Source: Bacteroidales bacterium UBA3709
GTDB taxonomy: Bacteria > Bacteroidota > Bacteroidia > Bacteroidales > UBA932
Direction of reading: 5' to 3'
DNA length: 64,000 bases
Assembly: GCA_002372015.1 (NCBI GenBank)
Contig: DFIA01000008.1
Span: 1-64,000 of the forward strand
Below the pieces are notes generated by a model. It saw only the letters and a program-made list of their open reading frames with translations, was not told where the DNA came from and did not search any database. The translations under genes and the position numbers were made by a program. Positions 9,362 to 17,252 of this stretch are shown piece by piece. Position 1 is the stretch's first letter; each line of letters starts with the position of its first letter.

Positions 9362-9652
9362 TTATCGCCCAAATAGTTTTCCTAACAAGCCTTTTGATTT
9401 TTTTTTTTCGTCTTGATTGTTTTGGGAGTTGGCCGATAGTGGTTCTGTATCCATATCGTAACCAGCTGCTACCACGGCTTGCTTAATTTGCTCCGGTGTT
9501 ATTTTCTGCGAGTCATATTCTATAAGAGCAGAGTTAGATGCGAGGTTTACGTTCACATCCTTAACACCTTCTAAACTTTCAATGGCCTTTCTTACGTGCG
9601 CTACGCACATTGCACACATCATGTTCTTTACCGCAAAACTCTGTTTTACCAT
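9362..9652 (-). CDS. Heavy-metal-associated (HMA) domain protein, CopZ-like, in frame 0 of copA
   Basis: From the ATG at 9652 this encodes 96 residues. A single HMA ferredoxin-like fold carries the Cu(I)-binding MxCxxC motif (MMCAMC, C13 and C16). A polar linker with the lysines from the A11 tract follows, and a short tail [11 protein letters not shown] ends at TAA 9362-9364. Alone it would be a small copper chaperone; in most Bacteroidales the equivalent domain is the N-terminus of CopA. A -1 shift on the A11 tract joins it to the downstream ATPase frame. The longer reading from TTG 9697 is less likely because it overlaps the preceding stop and adds a poor N-terminus. Confidence 0.75.
   Translation of the reverse strand: MVKQSFAVKNMMCAMCVAHVRKAIESLEGVKDVNVNLASNSALIEYDSQKITPEQIKQAVVAAGYDMDTEPLSANSQNNQDEKKKSKGLLGKLFGR
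9398..9408 (-). other. A11 slippery tract joining the HMA and CopA frames
   Basis: Eleven consecutive A on the coding (minus) strand, within GAA AAA AAA AAA TCA of the HMA frame. Reading one base twice here (-1 shift, or a 12-A transcript) places the ribosome in the frame ATC AAA AGG CTT GTT AGG AAA ACT ATT TGG, which runs uninterrupted into CopA. The tract is long enough for ribosomal slippage, transcriptional slippage, strand-slippage phase variation or sequencing error. Confidence 0.8.
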
Positions 9653-9697
9653 AACCGAATCTTCTATGTACTTGTCTGCAAATCTGAGTGGGCCCAA

Positions 9698-11026
9698 TTA
9701 GAACTCACGTGCAATTCTATCCATCAGGTCTGGAATAGGCAGATGCTGTGGACATTTACTTACGCATTCTTGGCAGTTGGCGCATTGCTCAGGTCCACCT
9801 CCTTGGGCAAATTCTTTGCGGAACGCTTGGGCAAATTCTGCTTTTTTCTTGGCATATTCCTCTGCGCTCTGGCTTTCTTTATTAGGAACGTGGCCGTTCA
9901 TTACAAGTTCGTTGTAGGTAGTAAATACAGACGGTATCTCTACCTCAAACGGACAAGGCATGCAATAGCGGCAGGTGGTGCAGTTGATTCTTTTGTAACT
10001 CTGATATTCTAAAATAGCTTTCTGAAGAGTGGTCTGCTCCTGAAGCGTGAGCGGTTTAAAGTTGGTGAATGTTTTGACATTGTCTGTAAGATGTTCCATG
10101 TAGGTCATGCCGCTGAGGCTTACCAAAACATTAGGGAGAGAACCAAGGTATCTGAAAGCCCAAGAGGCTATTGTGTTGTCTGGATTAAGATCTTTAAGAA
10201 TCTTATTGGCTGAGTCTGACAGATTAGCAAGTCTTCCGCCAAGGAGTGGTTCCATTATTACAGCAGGAATCTTTCTTTTGGCTAAAGATTCATACAGATA
10301 TTCGCCATCTTTTTTCCAATCTATGTAATTGAGTTGTATTTGTACAAAATCCCAGTCGTGGAGGTCTATTACATGATCCCAGCAAGCTCGGTCTGAGTGG
10401 AAAGAAAAACCTAAATTCTTGATTCTGCCTTTTTTCTTTTGTTCTAACAAATAGGCATAGCCGCCCATTTCTTCATACACTCTGTCGTAAGATTTTATAT
10501 CAGAAATGGAATGTAGCAGATAGTAGTCAAAATAATCTACTCCGCATCTTACCAGTTGTTCTTCAAAGAATCTTGCTATATCTTCCTTTTGTTTTACCAA
10601 ATAGCCGGGCATCTTGTCTGCTAAATAATATGAATCTCTCGGATATTTTTTTAGGGCTCTGCCTATTATATCTTCGCTCTTTCCTCCATGATAAACATAG
10701 GCGGTATCGTAGTAGTTAATTCCGTGAGCATAGGCATAATCTACAAGCTCTTGAACTTTTGCTTCATCAACAGGAGCATTTCTTCCCGTTCCGTTAGTAG
10801 GGAACCTCATACAGCCGAAGCCTATCATGGATATCTTATCTCCGTTTTTGGTATTTAGTCTCTTATCTACAGGAGTAATATCACCATTTGCCGCTTTGGC
10901 TTGAAGATTTTCTATAAAAGGGTTGTTTTTGAATGGTACTGTACTGGCAGCGAGTGCAGCTGCTCCAAGGCCAAAGATTTTTAAGGCTTTTCTTCTGCTT
11001 ATTGCATTATTGCTGTTGTCTTTCAT
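9698..11026 (-). CDS. Tat-exported aldo/keto reductase with C-terminal 4Fe-4S clusters
   Basis: The 442-residue protein has a twin-arginine signal (SRRKALKIFGLGAAALAAS, about residues 10-28), then an AKR barrel. The likely AKR catalytic tetrad is visible: D and Y in NYYDTAYVY, K in LADKMP, and H in YLLHSI. The C-terminus contains two Cys-rich ferredoxin-like motifs (CTTCRYCMPCP at about residue 350 and CANCQECVSKCP near the end). Such AKR-ferredoxin fusions are common oxidoreductases of anaerobes; the substrate is unknown. The Tat signal suggests folding with cofactors before export. It lies 45 bases upstream of the HMA/copA unit on the same strand, so co-transcription is possible. Confidence 0.88.
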   Translation of the reverse strand: MKDNSNNAISRRKALKIFGLGAAALAASTVPFKNNPFIENLQAKAANGDITPVDKRLNTKNGDKISMIGFGCMRFPTNGTGRNAPVDEAKVQELVDYAYAHGINYYDTAYVYHGGKSEDIIGRALKKYPRDSYYLADKMPGYLVKQKEDIARFFEEQLVRCGVDYFDYYLLHSISDIKSYDRVYEEMGGYAYLLEQKKKGRIKNLGFSFHSDRACWDHVIDLHDWDFVQIQLNYIDWKKDGEYLYESLAKRKIPAVIMEPLLGGRLANLSDSANKILKDLNPDNTIASWAFRYLGSLPNVLVSLSGMTYMEHLTDNVKTFTNFKPLTLQEQTTLQKAILEYQSYKRINCTTCRYCMPCPFEVEIPSVFTTYNELVMNGHVPNKESQSAEEYAKKKAEFAQAFRKEFAQGGGPEQCANCQECVSKCPQHLPIPDLMDRIAREF

Positions 11027-11203
11027 ACACGGTATTGTTAGTTACACCCTGCAATTTACAAAAAAATTGGCATGGTATCAAATTGAGTGCTAATTTTGCT
11101 GTGAGATGCTTGTTATGAATTATGTGTGTATGAGTTAGTATAAAATCTATCTAAAGTTTTGCTGTCTCAACATACGCATAAATTATAAAAGACTCTTCTG
11201 TAA

Positions 11204-11797
11204 TTAGTCTGGGAGTATAATTACGGGCATTCCTACCCAAGCATAATTCTCTTTTAGGTGTATTATATCTTTATCGAGCAGGCGTATGCAGCCCTCGCTG
11301 CCTCTGCCCGGTACGCTGTCTTCGTTGTTTGTGCTACCGTGAATGCCTATACCGCTCCACTTGTAAGTGTTTAAGCGTAAAAACCATTTGCCGTATGCAA
11401 GAATACTGCCTCTGCCATCGCCAAAATCGTGTTTCCAATATCCGGCAGACTGAATCTGAGAAATTTTAAAAGGCTTGCCTTCTTCCGATTCCGGAGTTCT
11501 CATATCTCCTTTCTTTTGTTTGTTTCCAGTGTTCTTGCCTATACATACAGGGTATTCGGCAATAAGTGTTTTTTCTCTATTTACCTTTGCATATACATAG
11601 AGTTTGAATTCTTTTTTAGAAACTACTATGTATGAAGAACTTTTGCTAAAAGCTCCTGTGTAGTGGACTTTTGTAGCAGAAGTATCTCTTTGGGCCTTCT
11701 GCGTTTGCAGGGCATGGGTTTGATTTATGTAGCCGATAGTTAAAAATGCTGTAAGTGCCAAGTGCAAAAGGCCATGATATAAAATATTGTTTTTCAT
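11204..11797 (-). CDS. L,D-transpeptidase (YkuD domain), exported
   Basis: After an N-terminal signal segment (about residues 1-30), a YkuD fold runs from SSYIVVSKKEFKLYVY to the end. The catalytic motif is GIGIHGS followed by RGSEGCIRL, giving the conserved His and the nucleophilic Cys. Family members form or edit 3-3 peptidoglycan cross-links or attach proteins to peptidoglycan. At 197 residues the protein is little more than the catalytic domain, with no LysM or PG-binding module. It stands alone, with a palindromic repeat element upstream of its start (11831-11907). Confidence 0.88.
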   Translation of the reverse strand: MKNNILYHGLLHLALTAFLTIGYINQTHALQTQKAQRDTSATKVHYTGAFSKSSSYIVVSKKEFKLYVYAKVNREKTLIAEYPVCIGKNTGNKQKKGDMRTPESEEGKPFKISQIQSAGYWKHDFGDGRGSILAYGKWFLRLNTYKWSGIGIHGSTNNEDSVPGRGSEGCIRLLDKDIIHLKENYAWVGMPVIILPD

Positions 11798-11830
11798 AGT
11801 TTATATTGTAGTAATAATATTTATTGTAGT

Positions 11831-11907
11831 CTGGCTTATCGAAAAGTTTCTCGCCATGGCAAATCCAAGCAAGCTTGTCTTTGCTCATTTGGCTTATCGA
11901 AAAGGTT
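11831..11907. repeat. Palindromic intergenic repeat, copy 1
   Basis: Contains TCTCGCCATGGCAAA ... TTTGCTCATTTGGCTTATCG followed by AAAAGGTT, and is preceded by a second partial TGGCTTATCGAAAAG. The same unit recurs at about 18.95-19.13 kb and in variant form at 37.18 kb and 60.30 kb. It forms an imperfect hairpin and fills the gap between the L,D-transpeptidase and the CCA-adding enzyme. Confidence 0.75.
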
Positions 11908-11917
11908 ATATATAGTG

Positions 11918-13327
11918 TTATTTTTTGTGCTTTAGCCCCATTTCTGCTCCTTTTTGCTTCATGAGTTCAAAGGCTTGATTAAAATCGTTTTCTATATTTC
12001 CATCAAGGATGGCTTCTTTTATATATTCTTTGATAATGCCTATTTCCATACTTGGCTTTATGCCATAATATTCCATTATCAGCTCACCTGTAATAGGATT
12101 TTTGAAATTGCGGATAGCGTCTTTGGCTTCAACTTCCACCAGTTTTTGTCTTACAAGTTGAAAATTGGCCTTATGCTTTTTTACTTTGGCTTCGTTCTTT
12201 GAGGTAATGTCGGCCTCGCAAAGTGTCATAAGGTCGTCTATATCGTCTCCGGCATCAAAGAGTAGTCGTCTTATGGCAGAGTCTGTAACTGTGTCTTCTA
12301 CAAGTGCTATGGGTCTGAGGTGTAGGGCTACAAGTTTTTGCACGTATTTCATTTTTTCATTCAGAGGCATCTTCAGTTGCTTGAATACAGTGGGAACCAT
12401 CTTAGAACCGATGAAGTCGTGTCCGTGGAATGTCCAACCGGTGCCTGGCTCATATTTTTTTGTGGCCGGTTTGCCTATATCGTGAAGCAAAGCAGCCCAT
12501 CTGAGCCATAAATTGTTAGTGTGTAGAGCTATATTATCTACAACCTGAATAGTATGTGCAAAATTTTCTTTATGCCCCTTGCCGTCCATTGTTTCAACTC
12601 CTTTTAAGGCCGAAAGTTGTGGCAAAAATTCTTCCAATAATTGCGTTTGTTGCAGGAGGTTGAGTCCAACAGAAGGTTTTTCTGAAAGCAAAATCTTGTG
12701 CATTTCTTCGGCAATTCTTTCTCGGCTTAGAATATTGAGCCTGTTGCGGTTTCTTTTGATGCTCTCTATAGATTCCGGCACTATGGTAAAGTTGAGTTGG
12801 CTTGCAAATCGTATGGCCCTAATCATTCTCAAAGGATCGTCTGAATAGGTAATATCTGGGTCTAATGGAGTTCGTATCAGGCCTTGCTGAAGATCTGCAA
12901 CACCGTTAAACGGGTCTATTAGATTGCCATAGTCTTCTTTTTGAAGAGAAAAGGCTAATGCATTAATTGTAAAGTCGCGGCGTTTTTGATCGTCTTCTAA
13001 GCTTCCGCTTTCTACTGTAGGTTTGCGCGAGTTAAGATTGTATGACTCCTTTCTTGCGCCAACAAATTCGATCTGCATGTTGTTGTAGATAAACATAGCT
13101 GTTCCAAAGTTTTTGAAAACAGAAACCTTGCTGTGGATCTTTTGACTTACTGCCTGAGCTATTTCTATGCCGCTGCCTTCTATCACTATGTCTATATCGT
13201 TGCGTGGCCTTTGCAGAAAGCAATCTCTTACAAAGCCACCAATCACAAAGGCTCTAACGCCATGTTCTTTGGCTGTTTGCGATATTATCTGGAATATTTT
13301 GTCTTTCAGGAATATATGATTATTCAT
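11918..13327 (-). CDS. cca: CCA-adding tRNA nucleotidyltransferase with HD domain
   Basis: The 469-residue enzyme adds or repairs the 3' CCA of tRNAs, which is needed here because the tRNA-Ser gene does not encode CCA. The N-terminal nucleotidyltransferase core shows GGFVRDCFLQR and the catalytic DIDIVIEG, then RRDFTINALAF and the SDDPLRMIRAIRFASQL motif. From about residue 260 an HD hydrolase domain appears (HTIQVVDNIAL, LLHDIGKP, HGHDFIGS). HD-fused members have extra phosphohydrolase activity. CCA-adding specificity rather than poly(A) polymerase is inferred from domain make-up. Confidence 0.92.
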   Translation of the reverse strand: MNNHIFLKDKIFQIISQTAKEHGVRAFVIGGFVRDCFLQRPRNDIDIVIEGSGIEIAQAVSQKIHSKVSVFKNFGTAMFIYNNMQIEFVGARKESYNLNSRKPTVESGSLEDDQKRRDFTINALAFSLQKEDYGNLIDPFNGVADLQQGLIRTPLDPDITYSDDPLRMIRAIRFASQLNFTIVPESIESIKRNRNRLNILSRERIAEEMHKILLSEKPSVGLNLLQQTQLLEEFLPQLSALKGVETMDGKGHKENFAHTIQVVDNIALHTNNLWLRWAALLHDIGKPATKKYEPGTGWTFHGHDFIGSKMVPTVFKQLKMPLNEKMKYVQKLVALHLRPIALVEDTVTDSAIRRLLFDAGDDIDDLMTLCEADITSKNEAKVKKHKANFQLVRQKLVEVEAKDAIRNFKNPITGELIMEYYGIKPSMEIGIIKEYIKEAILDGNIENDFNQAFELMKQKGAEMGLKHKK

Positions 13328-13407
13328 AAACTCTTGCCGTTATTGTGCTGCAAAGGTACATACTAATAACATTCTTTGTGCGTTTTTGTGCCCAACTTGC
13401 TCAGTTC

Positions 13408-13899
13408 TCAACTTAATTCTTGGTCCGGCTCAGATTGGTTGTAAAACGGAATGTCTTTAACAAAGCTATACTTTTTGTTTATCTTGTCATACTGGCAGGC
13501 AAATGTTTGAATGCCATTTGTTACTACAATATACTCTACTTTCAGTATTAGGGCATATTGCCATATCTGTTCAAATACTTTTGTATTTATCTTTACAGAA
13601 GGTCTTTTACACTCCACAATCATTTTTGGAAGCAACATTTTATCACCCTCTGTGGTTGTGGTGTTGGCATAGCAAACAATATCGCATCTGAGGCGAACAT
13701 TACCCAGTGAAATTTCTGCTTCGCTTGTCATAAGGTGCAGCGGCCATTGCCTTTTTTCGTTGAGCCAGCGAATAAACTGTTGCCGTACATTCTCCTCCGG
13801 AGTAAAGGCCACATATTTTTTTCTGAGCGGGTCAAAAATTTCTTCCATTATATTTGAGACTGGTGGTTTATTGGCAGTCTTTATTTTCTTCTTTGCCAT
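13408..13899 (-). CDS. Stand-alone HsdR N-terminal-like (type I restriction R-N) protein
   Basis: The 163-residue protein matches the nuclease-like N-terminal domain of type I restriction R subunits. The PD-(D/E)xK-type elements are visible: RCDIVCYA gives the Asp, and KMIVECKRP gives the E-x-K. There is no helicase domain, nor any HsdM or HsdS neighbour. Stand-alone versions of this size next to holA are widespread in Bacteroidota, so it is probably a housekeeping or repair nuclease rather than a restriction remnant. That view is inference. It is divergently placed to holA. Confidence 0.8.
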   Translation of the reverse strand: MAKKKIKTANKPPVSNIMEEIFDPLRKKYVAFTPEENVRQQFIRWLNEKRQWPLHLMTSEAEISLGNVRLRCDIVCYANTTTTEGDKMLLPKMIVECKRPSVKINTKVFEQIWQYALILKVEYIVVTNGIQTFACQYDKINKKYSFVKDIPFYNQSEPDQELS

Positions 13900-14008
13900 A
13901 CGATTCCACTGCTTTAGGCATATTGTTGCAACCTGGCTGTATATTATGCAGCTGCCGTTGTAATTCTATGTAAAAATAATAAAAAACGAAATTTATAGGC
14001 TTTTAGCT

Positions 14009-14039
14009 TTTGATTATTGCCCAAAAGGGCTTACTTTTG
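14009..14039 (+). promoter_or_regulatory. Bacteroidota-type promoter for holA
   Basis: TTTG at 14009-14012 and TACTTTTG at 14032-14039 are exactly 19 bases apart, matching the consensus TTTG-N19-TAnnTTTG. The start of transcription would fall near 14046, about 34 bases before the ATG. Confidence 0.65.
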
Positions 14040-14079
14040 AAACTATAAGTTTGGATGGGCTTTTGAAGAAAAGAGTATT

Positions 14080-15120
14080 ATGGCAAAGAAGGTAGATAAG
14101 GAGGCAAGTATAAGGCAGTTCTCCAAAATTTTAGAAGATATACAAAACCGCAATTTTGCAGGCATTTATATATTGGCAGGCGAGGAACCTTATTATTCTG
14201 ATGTTATTATAGAGGCACTTAATTCTACTGTGCTAAAAGAGAATCAGAAAGACTTTAACCTGAGTATAGTGTATGGGAATGAAACAGATGCGGGGCAGGT
14301 TGTGTGCCTTTGCCGCAGATATCCTGTAGAGAGCGAGCATCAGCTTGTAATAGTAAAAGAAGCGCAGCAGTTGTCTTCTTTACAACCGTTTGAATATTAC
14401 CTTAAAGCACCAGCTCCAGACACAATTTTAGTGTTATCTTTCACCGATAAATCTTTAGATCAGCGTACTTCTTTTTACAAGAATCTGAAAGGCAAGGCAG
14501 AGATTCTGGAGTCTGCTTGTTTGGATGAGTGGAAGGTGCCACAATGGATAACTTCCCATGTTCAGAAATTAGGATATTCAATAGAGCCTGAAGCGGCTCA
14601 ATTATTAGCTCAGAGTACGGGGGTTTCGCTCAGAAAAATTGTGTTGGAAGTAGATAAACTCATAAAGGGTACAGATGGTATGTTGATAAGGGTGGGGGAT
14701 GTTGAGGTAAATACCGGTGTATCAAGAGACTATAATCCATTTGAATTGTGTAAGGCTATAGGAGGGAGAAATCCTTATCGTGCCTTTTCTATAGCAGAGG
14801 CATTTGCGGCCAACCCTAAAAAATATCCTATTCAGGCTACTCTTGGAGCTTTGTTTTTCTATTTTAATCAATTGCTTACGCTCCATGCTATGCTTTCTGA
14901 AGGCAATATAGATTTCTATCAGGCTTGCCAGAAGTTGGGAGTATTTGGCCCGCAGAGGGTTAATGAGTACAAGACAGCAGCTGCAAACTTTCCATTGCAG
15001 AAAACTATGGGTGTAATATCGTTGATTAAAGATACCGACCTGAAATCTAAGAGTAATTACGGCGGTAATGCTACCGATGGTGCCTTACTTAACTCTTTGC
15101 TAACACGCTTGTTTGTATAG
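14080..15120 (+). CDS. holA: DNA polymerase III delta subunit
   Basis: The delta subunit opens the beta clamp in the replicative clamp loader. The 346-residue protein has the DNA_pol3_delta features: an N-terminal region with GIYILAGEEPYYSDVIIEAL, a middle LVLSFTDKSLDQRTSFYKNLKGKAEIL segment, and a C-terminal helical collar domain (YNPFELCKAIGGRNPYRAFSIAEAF). Length and order are normal for the family. It is alone on this strand and converges on alr one base after its stop. Confidence 0.93.
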   Translation: MAKKVDKEASIRQFSKILEDIQNRNFAGIYILAGEEPYYSDVIIEALNSTVLKENQKDFNLSIVYGNETDAGQVVCLCRRYPVESEHQLVIVKEAQQLSSLQPFEYYLKAPAPDTILVLSFTDKSLDQRTSFYKNLKGKAEILESACLDEWKVPQWITSHVQKLGYSIEPEAAQLLAQSTGVSLRKIVLEVDKLIKGTDGMLIRVGDVEVNTGVSRDYNPFELCKAIGGRNPYRAFSIAEAFAANPKKYPIQATLGALFFYFNQLLTLHAMLSEGNIDFYQACQKLGVFGPQRVNEYKTAAANFPLQKTMGVISLIKDTDLKSKSNYGGNATDGALLNSLLTRLFV

Positions 15121-15121
15121 A

Positions 15122-16228
15122 TTATTTTACCACTCCCCTCTTAACTCGTTTAGCAACGGAGGTATATACTTCGTACGGTATGGTTTTAAGGGCGTTGGCA
15201 AGGTCTATGGCAGTAGGCTTATTGCCAAATACAGTTACTTCATCTCCTACTTTTACATTTTTAATATCTGTAACATCTAACATACACATATCCATGCAAA
15301 CATTTCCTATGGTTGGGGCTAATTTGCCTTTGATACAGAATTTGGTTGCGCCATTACCTAAATGGCGATTTATACCGTCTGTGTATCCGAGCGGAATGGT
15401 GGCAATTTTTGACGGGCGGGTTATCTTGCCTGCACGGCTGTAGCCTACAGTTCCGTCTTTTGGGGTTAGTTCTTTTACCTGAATAATTCTGCATTTGAGG
15501 CAAGCTACAGGCATTACATTCTTTTGATTTATAGCACTCACTCCATAGATGCCAATGCCGAGCCTAACCATATCTTTCTGAAACTGAGGGAATCTTTCTA
15601 TGCCTGCGGAGTTAAGTATGTGCACTATGGGATGATAGCCTAAAACTTGTTCTACCTGCTGTACCATCTTGTCGAACAGGGCCACTTGCGACTTTGTAAA
15701 CGAATCATATTTTTTACTGTCTGAGGCGGCAAGATGGGAATATATGCTTTGAACTCTAATTTCTGGATGATTGCTGAGAAATCTAAGTAATTCTGGGAGT
15801 TCTTTTTCCATGAATCCAAGCCTGTGCATGCCGGTATCTAACTTGATATGAACAGGATATACATCTACATGCATTTTTTTTAGAGTTGCGGCAAACTTCT
15901 TTAGGGCAAATAGGGTTGGAATGCCCGGTTCTAAACCATATTCTACGATTTCTTTAAAGGATTCTGGGTCGGCAGTTAAAACTAAAATTGGGCTGGTTAT
16001 ATTTCCTTCTCGGAGCTCTATGCCTTCTACGGGTTGAGCTACCGCTAAATAATCAGAACCGGCTTTTTCCATAAGGCGGGCAAAATCTACTGCTCCATGT
16101 CCGTATGAATTAGCCTTTATGAGGATAAGCATTTTAGTAGTTTTCTTTAGAAAGCTTCTAAAATATTTGAAATTGTGGAGTGCGGCTTTGGTGCTTATCT
16201 CCATGTGTGCGAATGTGTTTCTTAGCAT
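15122..16228 (-). CDS. alr: Alanine racemase
   Basis: This PLP enzyme interconverts L- and D-alanine for peptidoglycan. The PLP-binding lysine sits in MLILIKANSYGHG, and the opposite-face catalytic tyrosine lies in DGTVGYSRAG. The family motifs HIKLDTGMHRLGF and GNVCMDMCMLDV are present. The frame extends to 16258, but the ATG at 16228 overlaps the TAA of the upstream epimerase gene (TAATG), which indicates translational coupling and fixes the start. At 368 residues it is single-domain. In some Bacteroidota alr is fused to MurF; it is not fused here. Confidence 0.94.
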   Translation of the reverse strand: MLRNTFAHMEISTKAALHNFKYFRSFLKKTTKMLILIKANSYGHGAVDFARLMEKAGSDYLAVAQPVEGIELREGNITSPILVLTADPESFKEIVEYGLEPGIPTLFALKKFAATLKKMHVDVYPVHIKLDTGMHRLGFMEKELPELLRFLSNHPEIRVQSIYSHLAASDSKKYDSFTKSQVALFDKMVQQVEQVLGYHPIVHILNSAGIERFPQFQKDMVRLGIGIYGVSAINQKNVMPVACLKCRIIQVKELTPKDGTVGYSRAGKITRPSKIATIPLGYTDGINRHLGNGATKFCIKGKLAPTIGNVCMDMCMLDVTDIKNVKVGDEVTVFGNKPTAIDLANALKTIPYEVYTSVAKRVKRGVVK

Positions 16229-17205
16229 TATTCTACCTTGTAAAAATCTGTGTACCACTTATAAAACTCGGCGATGCCGTTTTTTAGGGGGGTATTTGGC
16301 TTAAAGTTGTAATCTTGTTCTAATAACAAAGTAGAAGCAAATGTAGTGTAAACATCGCCTTTCTGCATGCCTTTCATCACTTTTTTGGCTTTTTTACCTG
16401 TAGTGTCTTCAATAGTGCGAATGAAGTCTGTTAGCTCTACAGGCTGCCTGTTGCCTATATTGTAAATTGGATGTTTAGACTTATTAGGGCCTTCTATTAC
16501 AGCCACAATGCCTTTAACGATATCTTTGATATAGCTGAAGTCTCTGCTTAGTTTGCCTTTATTGAATACCTCTATGGGCTCTCCTTCCAGTATTTTTTTC
16601 ATGAATTTGTAGGGAGCCATATCTGGTCTTCCCCAAGGTCCATACACTGTAAAAAATCTGAGTCCTGTGCAGGAAAGATTCCTCTGCTGCATATATACAT
16701 TGGCCATTAGTTCATTGGATTTTTTTGTGGCTGCATACAGGCTTTGAGGATTATCTGTACAATCTTGTTCTGCAAACGGTACCTTTGAGTTATTGCCATA
16801 AACGCTTGAAGAGCTGGCATATATTAGGTGCTTGATTTTATATTTTACGCAAAGTTCCAGTATGTTGAAAAAGCCTACAATATTGCTGTGAATATAGCTT
16901 GCCGGGTTTTCAAAGGAGTATCGTACACCGGCCTGAGCTGCAAGATTGCATACTTTGTCGAACTTACCTTTCTTAAAAATCTTTTCCATAGCAGGAAGGT
17001 CTGCAATATCCTTTTGCGAGAAAGAGAATAGACCTTTGTTTTTTGAAGTGCATTTTCTTATGTATGCAAGCCTTGCTTTTTTTAGAGAAGGCTCGTAGTA
17101 GGCATTCATGTTATCTATACCCACAACTGTATGGCCGTTATTTATAAGTTCTATGGCGGTATGTGCTCCTATAAAGCCTGCAACTCCTGTTAAAAGTATT
17201 CTCAT
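16228..17205 (-). CDS. NAD-dependent sugar-nucleotide epimerase, UDP-glucuronate 4-epimerase-like
   Basis: This extended short-chain dehydrogenase has the Rossmann motif GVAGFIG at residues 7-13, SSSSVYG with the catalytic Ser, and the YAATKKS motif with catalytic Tyr and Lys. The HTAIELINNGHTVVGIDNMNAYYEPSLKKARL region and FTVYGPWGRPDMAPYKF resemble UDP-glucuronate 4-epimerases, which make UDP-galacturonate for surface glycans. Specificity is inferred. It is translationally coupled to alr and sits just downstream of an ArnT-like/GT2 cluster, so a role in supplying a uronic acid for envelope glycan is plausible. Confidence 0.87.
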   Translation of the reverse strand: MRILLTGVAGFIGAHTAIELINNGHTVVGIDNMNAYYEPSLKKARLAYIRKCTSKNKGLFSFSQKDIADLPAMEKIFKKGKFDKVCNLAAQAGVRYSFENPASYIHSNIVGFFNILELCVKYKIKHLIYASSSSVYGNNSKVPFAEQDCTDNPQSLYAATKKSNELMANVYMQQRNLSCTGLRFFTVYGPWGRPDMAPYKFMKKILEGEPIEVFNKGKLSRDFSYIKDIVKGIVAVIEGPNKSKHPIYNIGNRQPVELTDFIRTIEDTTGKKAKKVMKGMQKGDVYTTFASTLLLEQDYNFKPNTPLKNGIAEFYKWYTDFYKVE

Positions 17206-17252
17206 TTTCCTAATCTGTTCTGAAATCTAACCGAATAAAATCTGTAATATGC

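Noticed and set aside
9653..9697. Longer HMA protein starting at TTG 9697
   Set aside because: Overlaps the stop region of the preceding gene, uses a rare start and adds an unlikely N-terminus; ATG 9652 fits the HMA domain.
13408..13899. Remnant of a type I restriction system
   Set aside because: No hsdM or hsdS traces, and stand-alone copies of this length are common next to holA.
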